64,000 nt of DNA from Oscillospiraceae bacterium (GTDB lineage Bacteria; Bacillota; Clostridia; Oscillospirales; JAAYOS01): assembly GCA_031264245.1 (NCBI GenBank), contig JAISEG010000005.1, forward strand, positions 1 through 64,000. Direction: 5' to 3'. A model generated the notes under the pieces. The model was not told the origin of the DNA. It made no database searches and saw only the letters and a list, made by a program, of their open reading frames with translations. Shown here in pieces: positions 36,638 through 45,409 of the stretch. The translations under genes were made by a program, and so were the position numbers. Position 1 is the first letter of the stretch. The number at the start of each line of letters is the position of its first letter.

Positions 36638-37405
36638 TTATTCCCCGAAAATATCGGCTATGCTTTTTTCGCCGTCGCTGTTTTTCAGATAGTCCTCCGT
36701 CACGGTGATGCTCATGCCACCCACATTGATCTCCCTGCTGTTTTTCTCGGTGGGAACCTTGAAGCTCAGCTCCTTTGTGTCCTTATCGTCAAACAGGACG
36801 ACGACCGGTCTGTCCCCGGCGTCCTCCGGCAAACCGCTGTCCGCCGTCAACTCCTCCGAGGTGACCCTAATTTCCGCCCTGTCGGCTTTTATTGAGCTCT
36901 CTATATCCTTTACGGCGGAGGCGACGTCGTCGGTCCGCTCCTTTTCGACAGCAATATTCACGGCTTCAAGGCTACTCAGGCTTTTGACAAAGCCGCCGTA
37001 CGTCCTGGTGACCTCCTCGACATACGCGGAGGTTTTGACCCTGGCAAGCTCCAGACGCCCTTGCTCCCGCTTAATTTCTTCCCTGAGCGATTTGATTTCA
37101 TTTTCCGCCTTTGTGCGGGACAGCAAGGTCAGCTCCTTGCTATTTTTCTCAGCGTCGGACAGCATCGTTTCCGCCGATTTTTTCGCCTCAAAGAGGGTCT
37201 TTCTCATTTCGTCGTCGACGCTTCTGTACTCCTCCACCTTCTCGGCAAGCACCTTGAGCTTACCCTTCAGTACGGCGGTATCCTTGTAAAGCTGTTCATA
37301 GTCGGCAATGACGGCGTCCAAAAAGTCGTCGACCTCCCGCATATCGTATCCACCGAACACAGCCTTTGCGAATTTTTTATTTTGCAGTTCTTGTGGTGTA
37401 AACAT
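36638..37405 (-). CDS. divIVA: DivIVA-family cell division/polarity protein
   Basis: Peripheral membrane coiled-coil protein of 255 residues. The N-terminal lipid-binding domain MFTPQELQNKKFAKAVFGGY, then DMREVDDFLDAV is followed by long coiled coils (about 35-160) and a C-terminal region with DRPVVVLFDDKD. ATG at 37405 has GGAGGCG upstream; the longer frame is unsupported. Located between ileS and sepF, as in the Firmicute division cluster. Confidence 0.94.
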   Translation of the reverse strand: MFTPQELQNKKFAKAVFGGYDMREVDDFLDAVIADYEQLYKDTAVLKGKLKVLAEKVEEYRSVDDEMRKTLFEAKKSAETMLSDAEKNSKELTLLSRTKAENEIKSLREEIKREQGRLELARVKTSAYVEEVTRTYGGFVKSLSSLEAVNIAVEKERTDDVASAVKDIESSIKADRAEIRVTSEELTADSGLPEDAGDRPVVVLFDDKDTKELSFKVPTEKNSREINVGGMSITVTEDYLKNSDGEKSIADIFGE

Positions 37406-37430
37406 AATCGCCTCCATAAAATATATACAA

Positions 37431-37535
37431 TATAACAAATTACATTATCATAGACTTTAAATTGCTGAAAGGAACGTTGAATATATGCGGTTATTTTAGC
37501 AACTTATTTAGTCCATGTTATGTCAAATTGCTATT
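37431..37535. mobile_element. MITE family B, copy 2 (105 bp)
   Basis: TATAACAAATTACATTATCA to CATGTTATGTCAAATTGCTA: same orientation as the copy at 56098, with a few substitutions in the arms. It lies 26 bp upstream of the divIVA start, inside its probable promoter region. Confidence 0.82.
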
Positions 37536-37575
37536 TTGCCGTACCGCCAAATTTACTGCTTCCCCAATATTCCCA

Positions 37576-37606
37576 AAAAAGGCCGGAGCGTAAGCCCGAC
37601 CTTTTG
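37576..37606 (-). terminator. Terminator after sepF
   Basis: On the minus strand AAAGGTCGGGC pairs with GCTCCGGCCTTT (one mismatch), followed by TTTTGGG. It separates the sepF transcript from divIVA. Confidence 0.75.
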
Positions 37607-37681
37607 CCTTATAATACTCAAGTGGCAAGCCCACCCGCAAGCAAGTATCTCTAAGCAAACGATAGCGTTGTGAGCAGCAGC

Positions 37682-38140
37682 CTAGAAATAAAGACCGTTG
37701 TTCTCAAGCTCGTCAATAAGGTCGCCTAAAATTTCAACATTGAACGGGGTAATAATGTATGTTGAGTTGGCAACCTTTTTAATCTTTCCTTCGTTTGCGT
37801 ACGCAACGCCGCTGAGGAAATCTATCAGCCTGCGGGCGACGTCCTTGTTTGTGGACTCAAGGTTCAGCACCACCGTCCTCTTTTCCCGGAGATGGTCAGC
37901 TATCTCCGCCGCGTTGTCAAATCTCTCCGGCTTGACAAGCACAACCGAAAGCTGTGTGGTGGCGTGTATGTTCACGACCTTATTTCTGCGCGCGTCCCCC
38001 GGAAAATCTATAGTGGCTTCGCTTCTCTCCCTGGTTTTTTCCCTGCCCGCCGCGGGTATAAAATCCTGCTCCTGCTCTTCCTCGAATTCATCCTCCGCGT
38101 ACGGACGCGCAAGGCGTTTTATCTCATCTATAAATCCCAT
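37682..38140 (-). CDS. sepF: Cell division protein SepF
   Basis: FtsZ-tethering protein of 152 residues. Short amphipathic N-terminus MGFIDEIKRLARPYAED, an acidic linker, and the conserved C-terminal core VVLVKPERFDNAAEIADHLR, VVLNLESTNKDVARRLIDFL and VANSTYIITP. Ribosome site AGGAG. It has its own good promoter upstream. Confidence 0.95.
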   Translation of the reverse strand: MGFIDEIKRLARPYAEDEFEEEQEQDFIPAAGREKTRERSEATIDFPGDARRNKVVNIHATTQLSVVLVKPERFDNAAEIADHLREKRTVVLNLESTNKDVARRLIDFLSGVAYANEGKIKKVANSTYIITPFNVEILGDLIDELENNGLYF

Positions 38141-38302
38141 TACAACGACTCCTAACCAATCAGCAAATTATGCCGCCCGCTTTTACGGTAAGCGTTCAAC
38201 CAAAAATAGTTCCCCGGTCTATGCAGTATTGCGGTCCCCGCCCATGCTTGTCCGCAAAACGGCGCTTGTTTCAAAATGAAACCGTCAGTTCATAATAATT
38301 AC

Positions 38303-38332
38303 ATTTTATCTCAACTACAGCAGTTATGTCAA
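38303..38332 (-). promoter_or_regulatory. sepF promoter
   Basis: TTGACA (38327-38332), 18 bp, TAAAAT (38303-38308) on the minus strand, leaving a leader of about 155 nt without recognised structure. Confidence 0.65.
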
Positions 38333-38394
38333 CAATGTTATTATTTTTTTTAACGTTTTTTCAGTCACATTTATTAATTTATCTAGATAAGCGA

Positions 38395-39624
38395 CTATTC
38401 TTTTATGATTTTGCCGTCATAAAGGTTTTTTGAGCTCACAATTATTTCATCACCGGGACGCAGTATATCCTTCTGACTTACGTCGTACTTAACAATATAA
38501 TGCGTTTCGGTCTCGTAAATTTGCTCGACCCTTATAAACTTTGCCTGCATAGCTATCAGGCAATAAACTCCGATATTCCCGTCCTCGCCGACACGCAGCG
38601 CCTCCTTCGGAACCCTGATACCCTCATAGGCGCCAAGCAGTATTTCGGCGCTTTGCCTGCGCTGGTTTATCAAATCAGACATCAACGTAGTGCAGGAAAA
38701 GGCGACGACGCGCTTCCCGCCTTCATCCTCTCCGATCCTCTGCACCGTGACGCGGATGTCCCCTATGTAGTCCTCCGTAAACCTCAGCGTCACGCGGGAG
38801 CCCTGCTCAAGACCCGCCGCAACCTCCGACGGTACGACGGCTGCGTATCTCCATTCGTAGGACGTCACCAGCTTTCCGCAGTAGGCCGACCTATCCGCGG
38901 TCTGCCTCAGCTTGGATATGTTCTCAAGCGCGGCGACATTTATGTCGTCGGCGTCGCTTCTTTCCAGCACCTGTTCATATCCGTCGAGATATGAGGAGAA
39001 GTAGCCGGACGCCGGCGCCGCCACCGACGCGACGCCTCCGCTCACCTGAGAACGCAGCGCGGAAAGCTCCGTTCTTAAAGCCTCCACCGCCCCGGCAGCC
39101 TCCGCTTTTCCTTCGGCGCTGTACGCAAAGTCCCGCGCAAGAACATAAGCCTTCAGCTTTTCCCCCGAGCTGTACACACCGGTAAACTCACCCTTTTCGG
39201 CGCTGTATACAAGCTTGTATATCTCCTCGGAGAGGCTGGCGTCCAGCTTCGACATGCCCACCGATTCGCCCCCGGCCGCGGAGGACAGCTGCTCGATGCG
39301 GTATTCGGCGTCCAGTATCTCTTTTCTTTTTTCCATGGTCGCGGCGTCCGAGTAGGTCACTACAAGGTTTTGCCCCCTCGCCACACGCGCCCCGTCCTTC
39401 ACCTGCGCCTCCGCCACCCCGGCAGAGGAGGAGCTTGGTATAAGCAGCTCGTCCCTGAAAAAATAACCGTCAAGCGCGGCGGTTTCTTCAACAGTATATA
39501 TTATCGCCTCAACCGTTTTAAACGGGCTTGTCACCGCGTTTACAACGTAGACCGTCATATAGGACGCGAAGGCGAGAAAAATAATCGCTGTAATAACCGC
39601 GTAAATAACCCTTCCCTGCTTCAT
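38395..39624 (-). CDS. HlyD-like membrane fusion/adaptor protein
   Basis: Product of 409 residues. One N-terminal transmembrane helix (about 7-30), then a lipoyl/biotinyl-like fold (VKDGARVARGQNLVVTYSDA), a helical hairpin (about 95-190) and a C-terminal beta-barrel (ending SSKNLYDGKIIKE). This is the HlyD-type adaptor seen next to sepF in many Clostridia. No ABC or MFS partner lies nearby, so its function in this position is unclear. Start only 6 bp after the hfq stop; ribosome site weak. Confidence 0.8.
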   Translation of the reverse strand: MKQGRVIYAVITAIIFLAFASYMTVYVVNAVTSPFKTVEAIIYTVEETAALDGYFFRDELLIPSSSSAGVAEAQVKDGARVARGQNLVVTYSDAATMEKRKEILDAEYRIEQLSSAAGGESVGMSKLDASLSEEIYKLVYSAEKGEFTGVYSSGEKLKAYVLARDFAYSAEGKAEAAGAVEALRTELSALRSQVSGGVASVAAPASGYFSSYLDGYEQVLERSDADDINVAALENISKLRQTADRSAYCGKLVTSYEWRYAAVVPSEVAAGLEQGSRVTLRFTEDYIGDIRVTVQRIGEDEGGKRVVAFSCTTLMSDLINQRRQSAEILLGAYEGIRVPKEALRVGEDGNIGVYCLIAMQAKFIRVEQIYETETHYIVKYDVSQKDILRPGDEIIVSSKNLYDGKIIKE

Positions 39625-39630
39625 TGTGTG

Positions 39631-39879
39631 TTATTCGTCTGTCTCGTCGTCTTTTGACAGTGACGCCAAATCTATCGCGCTTGCCGGTATCACGGTGGAT
39701 ATTGCGTGCTTGTATATCATCTGCTGCTTTCCCAGGCTGTCAAACATAACGACAAAATTGTCAAACCCGCGAACCAGACCCTTCATCTGAACGCCGTTCA
39801 TAAGGAATATGGTCAGCTGTATCTTGTCCTTTCTTGCCTGATTTAGAAACTGGTCCTGTAAATTCTGTGCTTTCTGCAT
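39631..39879 (-). CDS. hfq: RNA chaperone Hfq
   Basis: Hexameric Sm-like protein of 82 residues that mediates small RNA-mRNA pairing. Sm1 [20 protein letters not shown] and Sm2 [15 protein letters not shown] are intact, with the usual proximal-face YKHA. The ATG at 39879 has GAGG seven bases upstream. Placed after miaA, as in proteobacteria and Clostridia. Confidence 0.97.
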   Translation of the reverse strand: MQKAQNLQDQFLNQARKDKIQLTIFLMNGVQMKGLVRGFDNFVVMFDSLGKQQMIYKHAISTVIPASAIDLASLSKDDETDE

Positions 39880-39966
39880 AATCAAACCTCATATCTTTCT
39901 TTATTTCGAGGAAGTCCTTCAATTTCCTTGGGTAATCCCGCCGGTCAGGGCATGTCCTATCCGGCA

Positions 39967-40902
39967 TTATCTATTATAAAGGAATGACCGGGCGCATTCG
40001 GTCGAAATACGTATTATTTCCTCTTCGCCCGCTTCATCCGGATATAACCACTTTATAGCTTCATTTCTTCTCAGCCAGGTCAGCTGCCTTTTGGCGTACC
40101 GCCGCGTGGACTGCTTGAGCTTTTCGGCGGCGGTTTTAAGCTTTTCAGGCTCGTCCAAACAGTCGAAAAGCTCCTTGTAGCCTATAGCCTGGAGCGCCGT
40201 CAGACTCCGGTCGTACCTGCCCGCAAGCTCCCTCGCCTCCGAAAGAAGCCCGCCAGCCAGCATCAGCTCGACCCGCCTGTCTATGCGCTCATATAGCTTT
40301 GCCCTGTCACGGAAATCTATTCCGAGGTACAGCGCGTCGTACCGCGCCGGTATCTCGCGGGTCACGGCGTTGTGCCGCGATATGCCCGGCGACAAAAAGC
40401 TGACCTCCAGCGCCCGCAGCACCCGCCTTTTGTCGTTTGGGTGAATCCGGTCGGCGGCGTCGGCGTCCCTTTTCGCAAGCAGCTTATGCATCCGCTCTGC
40501 GCCGTACCGCAAATACATCAAGTCAAGCCGCTTTCTAATTATATCATCTTCCCCTCTCTGTGAAAAGTACAAACCTTTCACAAGAGAATCCATGTAAAGA
40601 CCCGTCCCTCCGGTAATAATGACGTTTTTTCCCTTTTCGTGTATCCCGTCCACACATTTTGACGCGTCCTGCACGTACCGTGAAACGGAGTACGCCTCGT
40701 CAGGCTCCACATAATCTATCAGGTGATGAGGTATCCCCTCCATCTCCGCCGCGGTCGGCTTCGCGGTCCCGACGTCCATGCGCCTGTATATTTGCATCGA
40801 GTCGCAGGACACTATTTCCGCGTCCAGCGCTTTCGCGAGCTTTACCGAGAGGGCGCTTTTCCCCGAGGCTGTGGGGCCCGCGACACAAATGACCTTCTTC
40901 AC
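39967..40902 (-). CDS. miaA: tRNA dimethylallyltransferase
   Basis: Adds dimethylallyl to A37 of tRNAs reading UNN codons; MiaB, encoded upstream, then thiolates it. 311 residues: P-loop GPTASGKSALSVKLAK, SCDSMQIYRRMDVGTAKPT, GGTGLYMDSLVKGL and the catalytic TRRYAKRQLTWLRR. GTG start overlapping the mutL stop by 4 bp, coupling the two. Confidence 0.97.
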   Translation of the reverse strand: MKKVICVAGPTASGKSALSVKLAKALDAEIVSCDSMQIYRRMDVGTAKPTAAEMEGIPHHLIDYVEPDEAYSVSRYVQDASKCVDGIHEKGKNVIITGGTGLYMDSLVKGLYFSQRGEDDIIRKRLDLMYLRYGAERMHKLLAKRDADAADRIHPNDKRRVLRALEVSFLSPGISRHNAVTREIPARYDALYLGIDFRDRAKLYERIDRRVELMLAGGLLSEARELAGRYDRSLTALQAIGYKELFDCLDEPEKLKTAAEKLKQSTRRYAKRQLTWLRRNEAIKWLYPDEAGEEEIIRISTECARSFLYNR

Positions 40903-42740
40903 TGTATCCTCCCAAATTTCCTCTCAAGCTCGCTTTTCTTCATCACGGACAGGACGGGTCTCCCGTGCGGGCAATACTTAATATCCCCGATCCGCAGCAC
41001 ACGCTCCACCAGCGCGCGCTGCTCCGCGTATGATATAATGCTTCCCGCCTTCATCGCGGCCTTGCACGCCACAAGGCTGAGCGTACCGTCCCGCTTGTCC
41101 TGCACCGACATCCGCCTGTTTTCGGTCAGCAGCCGCGCTATCTCCTGCAACGACGCCTCAGCGTCCGCGCCGTCAAGGTCTCCCGGCAGCGCCCTGACTA
41201 TAATGCTCCCGCCGCCAAACTCCTCCGCGTCAAAGCCCATGTCGCAAAGAAGCTCCATATCGTTTAAAAGAGCCGTCAGCTCGCCGCGCTCCGGAGTAAA
41301 TATCACCGGCTTTATCAAAACCTGCGACACCGGCTTTGCCGCCTCCTCCTTCAGCCTTTCAAAGATGATCCTTTCGTGAGCCGCGTGCTTGTCTATGAAG
41401 CAGAGGTCGTCCCCGTCCTCAACGATGATATACGTTGAAAACGCCTCGCCCAGTATTCTCCACTCCTCGACCAACGGGATATCCCCGGTTTTGTACCCCC
41501 CGAAGCTCACCTGATTCAGCGCCGGGGAAAAAGCGGAGTCGCCGACCACCCCAGGCAAAGCGCCGTCACTTCTGAATTCAGGCGCGCTCATCTCCTTGTA
41601 AAAGCCGCCGTTGCCGCTCCCCCCGCCCGATTTTCGGTCAGCTGTACCTCCGGCTGAATTTCCCGCCGGAGCTCTCACAAGCCTTGCCTGCTCATAGCTC
41701 TCCTGAAAGTCGGACTTCGGCGAAGGGGAAAACGTGAGCTCCGCCGCCGAATCCCCGCCCGAGACCGCGCTCTTTGCCGCGAGATACACCGCGTCGAAGG
41801 CGCTCCTGTCGTACGCGAACTTTATCTCGGTTTTCGCGGGGTGTACGTTTACGTCCACAACCGCGGGGCTTATCTCAACGTGGAGCACGCAGGCGGGAAA
41901 GCGGTTTTGCATGATCGAGTTTTTATACGCCTCCTCCAGCGCCGCGCCCAAAAGCGGGGATTTGACCGGTCTGCCGTTGACGAAAAATTCCTGCTTTGTC
42001 CGGTTTCCCTGACCGTAAAGCGGCTTTGAAACAAAGCCGTAGACCCTTATCCCCTCGTGCTCCGCCCTGGTCTCCTCAAGCCCCGAGGTAAAGGTACCGC
42101 CGCAGACACTGTAAACCGCGGATTTCAGCAGACCGTCCCCCGGCGTATGCAGCACGGTCTCCCCGTCCTTTATCAGCTTGAAGGATATCCCCGGGTTTGC
42201 AAGCGCCAGCCGCCGCACAACAGACGCCGCCTGCCCCGCCTCGGTGACGTCCCGCTTTATAAATTTCATCCTTGCCGGGGTGTTGTAAAAAAGCTCCCGC
42301 ACAATGACGGTAGTCCCGACAGGGCAGCCCGCGGGGCTTCGGGATACCTCCTCCCCGCCGTGAAGCTCATAGCTTACTCCCTCGGTTCTGCCCGCCTGCC
42401 TTGTAAACATTTCTATTTTTGACACGGCGGCAATGGAGGCAAGCGCCTCCCCCCTAAAGCCCATCGAGCGTATCTCCTCAAGGTCGCGCTCGCTGCGTAT
42501 CTTTGAGGTCGCGTGGCGAAGAAACGCGGCGGGCACATCCTCCGGCGATATTCCCCCGCCGTTGTCTGTGACCCGTATCATCTCAAGCCCGCCGCGCTTT
42601 ATCTCCACCGTTATCCCCGTCGCGCCCGCGTCTACGGAATTTTCCGCAAGCTCCTTCACCGCGGACGCCGGTCTTTCCACCACCTCGCCCGCGGCTATCA
42701 GATCCGCGACATGCTTGTCAAGCTGTATAATTCTGCCCAA
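40899..42740 (-). CDS. mutL: DNA mismatch repair protein MutL
   Basis: Mismatch repair ATPase of 613 residues with an endonuclease domain. GHKL motifs ELAENSVDAGATGITVEI, DNGGGISPED and GFRGEALASIAAV are intact. The C-terminal endonuclease-type metal motif reads DKHAAHERIIFE, i.e. DQHA(X2)E(X4)E with Gln replaced by Lys, followed by KAAMKAG and CPHGRP. TTG start. Lies 20 bp after mutS. Confidence 0.96.
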   Translation of the reverse strand: MGRIIQLDKHVADLIAAGEVVERPASAVKELAENSVDAGATGITVEIKRGGLEMIRVTDNGGGISPEDVPAAFLRHATSKIRSERDLEEIRSMGFRGEALASIAAVSKIEMFTRQAGRTEGVSYELHGGEEVSRSPAGCPVGTTVIVRELFYNTPARMKFIKRDVTEAGQAASVVRRLALANPGISFKLIKDGETVLHTPGDGLLKSAVYSVCGGTFTSGLEETRAEHEGIRVYGFVSKPLYGQGNRTKQEFFVNGRPVKSPLLGAALEEAYKNSIMQNRFPACVLHVEISPAVVDVNVHPAKTEIKFAYDRSAFDAVYLAAKSAVSGGDSAAELTFSPSPKSDFQESYEQARLVRAPAGNSAGGTADRKSGGGSGNGGFYKEMSAPEFRSDGALPGVVGDSAFSPALNQVSFGGYKTGDIPLVEEWRILGEAFSTYIIVEDGDDLCFIDKHAAHERIIFERLKEEAAKPVSQVLIKPVIFTPERGELTALLNDMELLCDMGFDAEEFGGGSIIVRALPGDLDGADAEASLQEIARLLTENRRMSVQDKRDGTLSLVACKAAMKAGSIISYAEQRALVERVLRIGDIKYCPHGRPVLSVMKKSELERKFGRIQ

Positions 42741-42760
42741 TCGTATACCGTGCCTTTCAG

Positions 42761-45382
42761 TTACAGTCTGTCCGCCTTTTTCTTAAGCTCATACAGGATA
42801 TTCATGGCCTCTATCGGAGTAAGGATATTTAAGTCTATTTCCAAAAGCCGCGCCCTTATTTCGCTGTCCCCCACGTCAAAGACGGATACCTGCTCCCTGT
42901 CCTTTACGATCTCGCCGCTCACCTTGTTTTTTCCTCTCAGCTTCCAGGACTCCCCGGCTTCAAGCTGCTCCAGTATGTTGTCCGCCCTTGAGATCACCCC
43001 TTCGGGTATGCCCGCAAGCCGCGCGACCTCTATGCCGTAGCTGTCGTCCGCGGCGCCCCCTACGATTTTCCTCAGGAATATTATTTCCTTGTTTCTCTTC
43101 TTAACCGCGATGTTATAGTTTTTCACTCCGGGGAACTGTCCCTCAAGCTCGGTAAGCTCATGGTAGTGGGTGGCAAACAGGGTCTTTGCCCCCAGCCGCT
43201 TCTTGTCCGATACCCATTCCAGCACCGCCCTTGCTATCGACATCCCGTCATAGGTCGAGGTTCCCCTGCCTATCTCATCGAGTATCAGCAGGCTCTTGCC
43301 GGTCGCGCAGCGTAAAATCTCCGCCACCTCGCTCATCTCGACCATAAAGGTCGACTGTCCCGACGCCAGATCGTCCGACGCTCCGATCCTTGTAAATATC
43401 CTGTCGCAGACTCCTATTGTCGCGGACCTCGCGGGTACAAAGCTGCCCACCTGCGCCATCAGCGTAATCAGCGCCACCTGCCGCATGTAGGTCGATTTGC
43501 CCGCCATATTCGGTCCCGTGATTATCGCGGTAAGGTTTTCCGAGTTGTCCATTATCGTATCGTTTGGCACGAACATGCCGCTCGACAGCATTTTTTCAAC
43601 GACGCAGTGCCGCCCGTCAATAATTTCTATCCTGTCCGAGTAGTCCACCTCGGGGCAGCAGTAGTTCTCATCCCTTGCGGCCTGCGCCAGCGAACGCAGC
43701 ACGTCAAGCTGCGCGATAGCCTGCGCGGTACGCTGTATGCGGTGTATCTCCAAATAAATTTTTTGGCGTATCTCGTTAAACAGCTCATACTCAAGCGCCG
43801 CCAGCCGTTCGTTTGCGGTGAGTATGCTGTACTCCATATCCTTTAGCTCCTGAGTTATGTACCGCTCCCTGTCCGACAGGGTCTGCTTTCTTATGTACTC
43901 CTCCGGTATCATGTCAACGCCGGACTTGCGAACCTCTATGTAGTAGCCGAACACGCGGTTATACCCCACCTTCAGGGTCTTGATGCCTGTCCGCTTCTTC
44001 TCCCGCGCTTCAATTCCCGCAACGCCGCCCCGGCTTCCGGACAGTATGCCGTGCAGCTCATCCACATCCCTGTTGAAGCCCTCCTTTATAAAGCCCCCCT
44101 CCTTCACGGAAAACGGCGGATCCTCGACTATCGCGCCCTCGATAAGTCCCGTTATGTCCTCAAGCTCGTCGATTATAGAGTAAAGCTCCTTTAAAAGCGG
44201 CGTCTTTGACTCAGTGAGCATTTTCTTTATTTTAGGCAGATGCCCCGTGGCGTCCGACATGTGGCGAAGGTCCCGGCAGTTTGCAGAGCCGTAGACGACC
44301 CTGGCAATGATCCTTTCAATGTCCGAGATGTTGTTCAGCTCCGCCTTCAGCTCGTCTGTCAGCTGGGGGTTTCGTTTGATTTCATCCACCGCCTGGAGCC
44401 GTCTTTTTATCATTGCGGGGTTTAATAGCGGCTTTTCGATCCAGGATCGGATCAGCCTCCCGCCCATCGGGGTGCCCGTCTTGTCCAGAACCCACAGAAG
44501 GCTTCCCTTCTTCTCCCCGGAGCGCATTGTCTCGCACAGCTCCAGGTTTCTCCGCGCCGTCGTGTCCAGCTCCATGAACTTCGCGTTGTCGTAGTATTCA
44601 AGCGTCCTTATATAACCCAGGTCGGTCTTTTGGGTATTATAGAGATATTGAAGAAGTCCCGCGCAGGAGAGCACCGCCGCGGTGCTCCCGCCGAAGCCCA
44701 GCTCCGATATTTGCCTGCGGAATTGGTTTGTGACAATTTTCTCAGCCCTCTCGGCGAGCTTGTCCTCCTCGCCGACCTTGCTTATGGCGCAGCCCAGCCG
44801 GTCGGATATGAAGAATACAAGCTTCTCGTCCTTCATCGCCTCCGCGTTCAAAATGACCTCCGCCGGTACAAACCGCCCCAGCTCATTGAGAACCGACTGG
44901 GCAAGCTCCTTACCGCTATGCTCAGTTGAGAAGGTCTCCCCGGTGGACAGGTCGCAGAAGCTCACCCCCGCCCGGTCCCCCTCCATAAAAACGGAGGAGA
45001 TAAAGTTGTTTTTCGACTCGTCAAGCATCGAGCTTTCGATCGCGGTTCCGGGGGTGATTATTCTGACTATGTCCCTTTTCACTATCCCCTGCGCCTGGCT
45101 GGGGTCCTCGGTCTGCTCACATATAGCGACGTTATAGCCCTTGTCCACCAGCCGCTTTATATATGCCTCCGCCGAGTGGTAGGGCACGCCGCACATTGGG
45201 GTGCGCTCATCCTCCGGCGCGCCCCTGTCCCTGGAGGTCAAAACGAGGTCAAGCTCCTTGGACGCAAGCCGCGCGTCCTCCCCGAACATCTCATAAAAAT
45301 CCCCAAGCCTGAAAAACAATATGCAATTTTCCGCCTGGCTCTTGATCTCGTTGTACTGCTTCATCATCGGCGTTATAGCCAT
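42761..45382 (-). CDS. mutS: DNA mismatch repair protein MutS
   Basis: Mismatch recognition ATPase of 873 residues. Mismatch-binding Phe-X-Glu at FFRLGDFYEMFGEDA (about 23-37), connector, lever and clamp domains, Walker A ITGPNMAGKSTYMRQ, Walker B LLILDEIGRGTSTYDG and FATHYHELTELE. Length is typical of MutS1. Ribosome site GAGGATAAGCGGGAT before ATG. Heads the mutS-mutL-miaA-hfq run after miaB. Confidence 0.98.
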   Translation of the reverse strand: MAITPMMKQYNEIKSQAENCILFFRLGDFYEMFGEDARLASKELDLVLTSRDRGAPEDERTPMCGVPYHSAEAYIKRLVDKGYNVAICEQTEDPSQAQGIVKRDIVRIITPGTAIESSMLDESKNNFISSVFMEGDRAGVSFCDLSTGETFSTEHSGKELAQSVLNELGRFVPAEVILNAEAMKDEKLVFFISDRLGCAISKVGEEDKLAERAEKIVTNQFRRQISELGFGGSTAAVLSCAGLLQYLYNTQKTDLGYIRTLEYYDNAKFMELDTTARRNLELCETMRSGEKKGSLLWVLDKTGTPMGGRLIRSWIEKPLLNPAMIKRRLQAVDEIKRNPQLTDELKAELNNISDIERIIARVVYGSANCRDLRHMSDATGHLPKIKKMLTESKTPLLKELYSIIDELEDITGLIEGAIVEDPPFSVKEGGFIKEGFNRDVDELHGILSGSRGGVAGIEAREKKRTGIKTLKVGYNRVFGYYIEVRKSGVDMIPEEYIRKQTLSDRERYITQELKDMEYSILTANERLAALEYELFNEIRQKIYLEIHRIQRTAQAIAQLDVLRSLAQAARDENYCCPEVDYSDRIEIIDGRHCVVEKMLSSGMFVPNDTIMDNSENLTAIITGPNMAGKSTYMRQVALITLMAQVGSFVPARSATIGVCDRIFTRIGASDDLASGQSTFMVEMSEVAEILRCATGKSLLILDEIGRGTSTYDGMSIARAVLEWVSDKKRLGAKTLFATHYHELTELEGQFPGVKNYNIAVKKRNKEIIFLRKIVGGAADDSYGIEVARLAGIPEGVISRADNILEQLEAGESWKLRGKNKVSGEIVKDREQVSVFDVGDSEIRARLLEIDLNILTPIEAMNILYELKKKADRL

Positions 45383-45409
45383 ATCCCGCTTATCCTCTTT
45401 CTATGTGTT

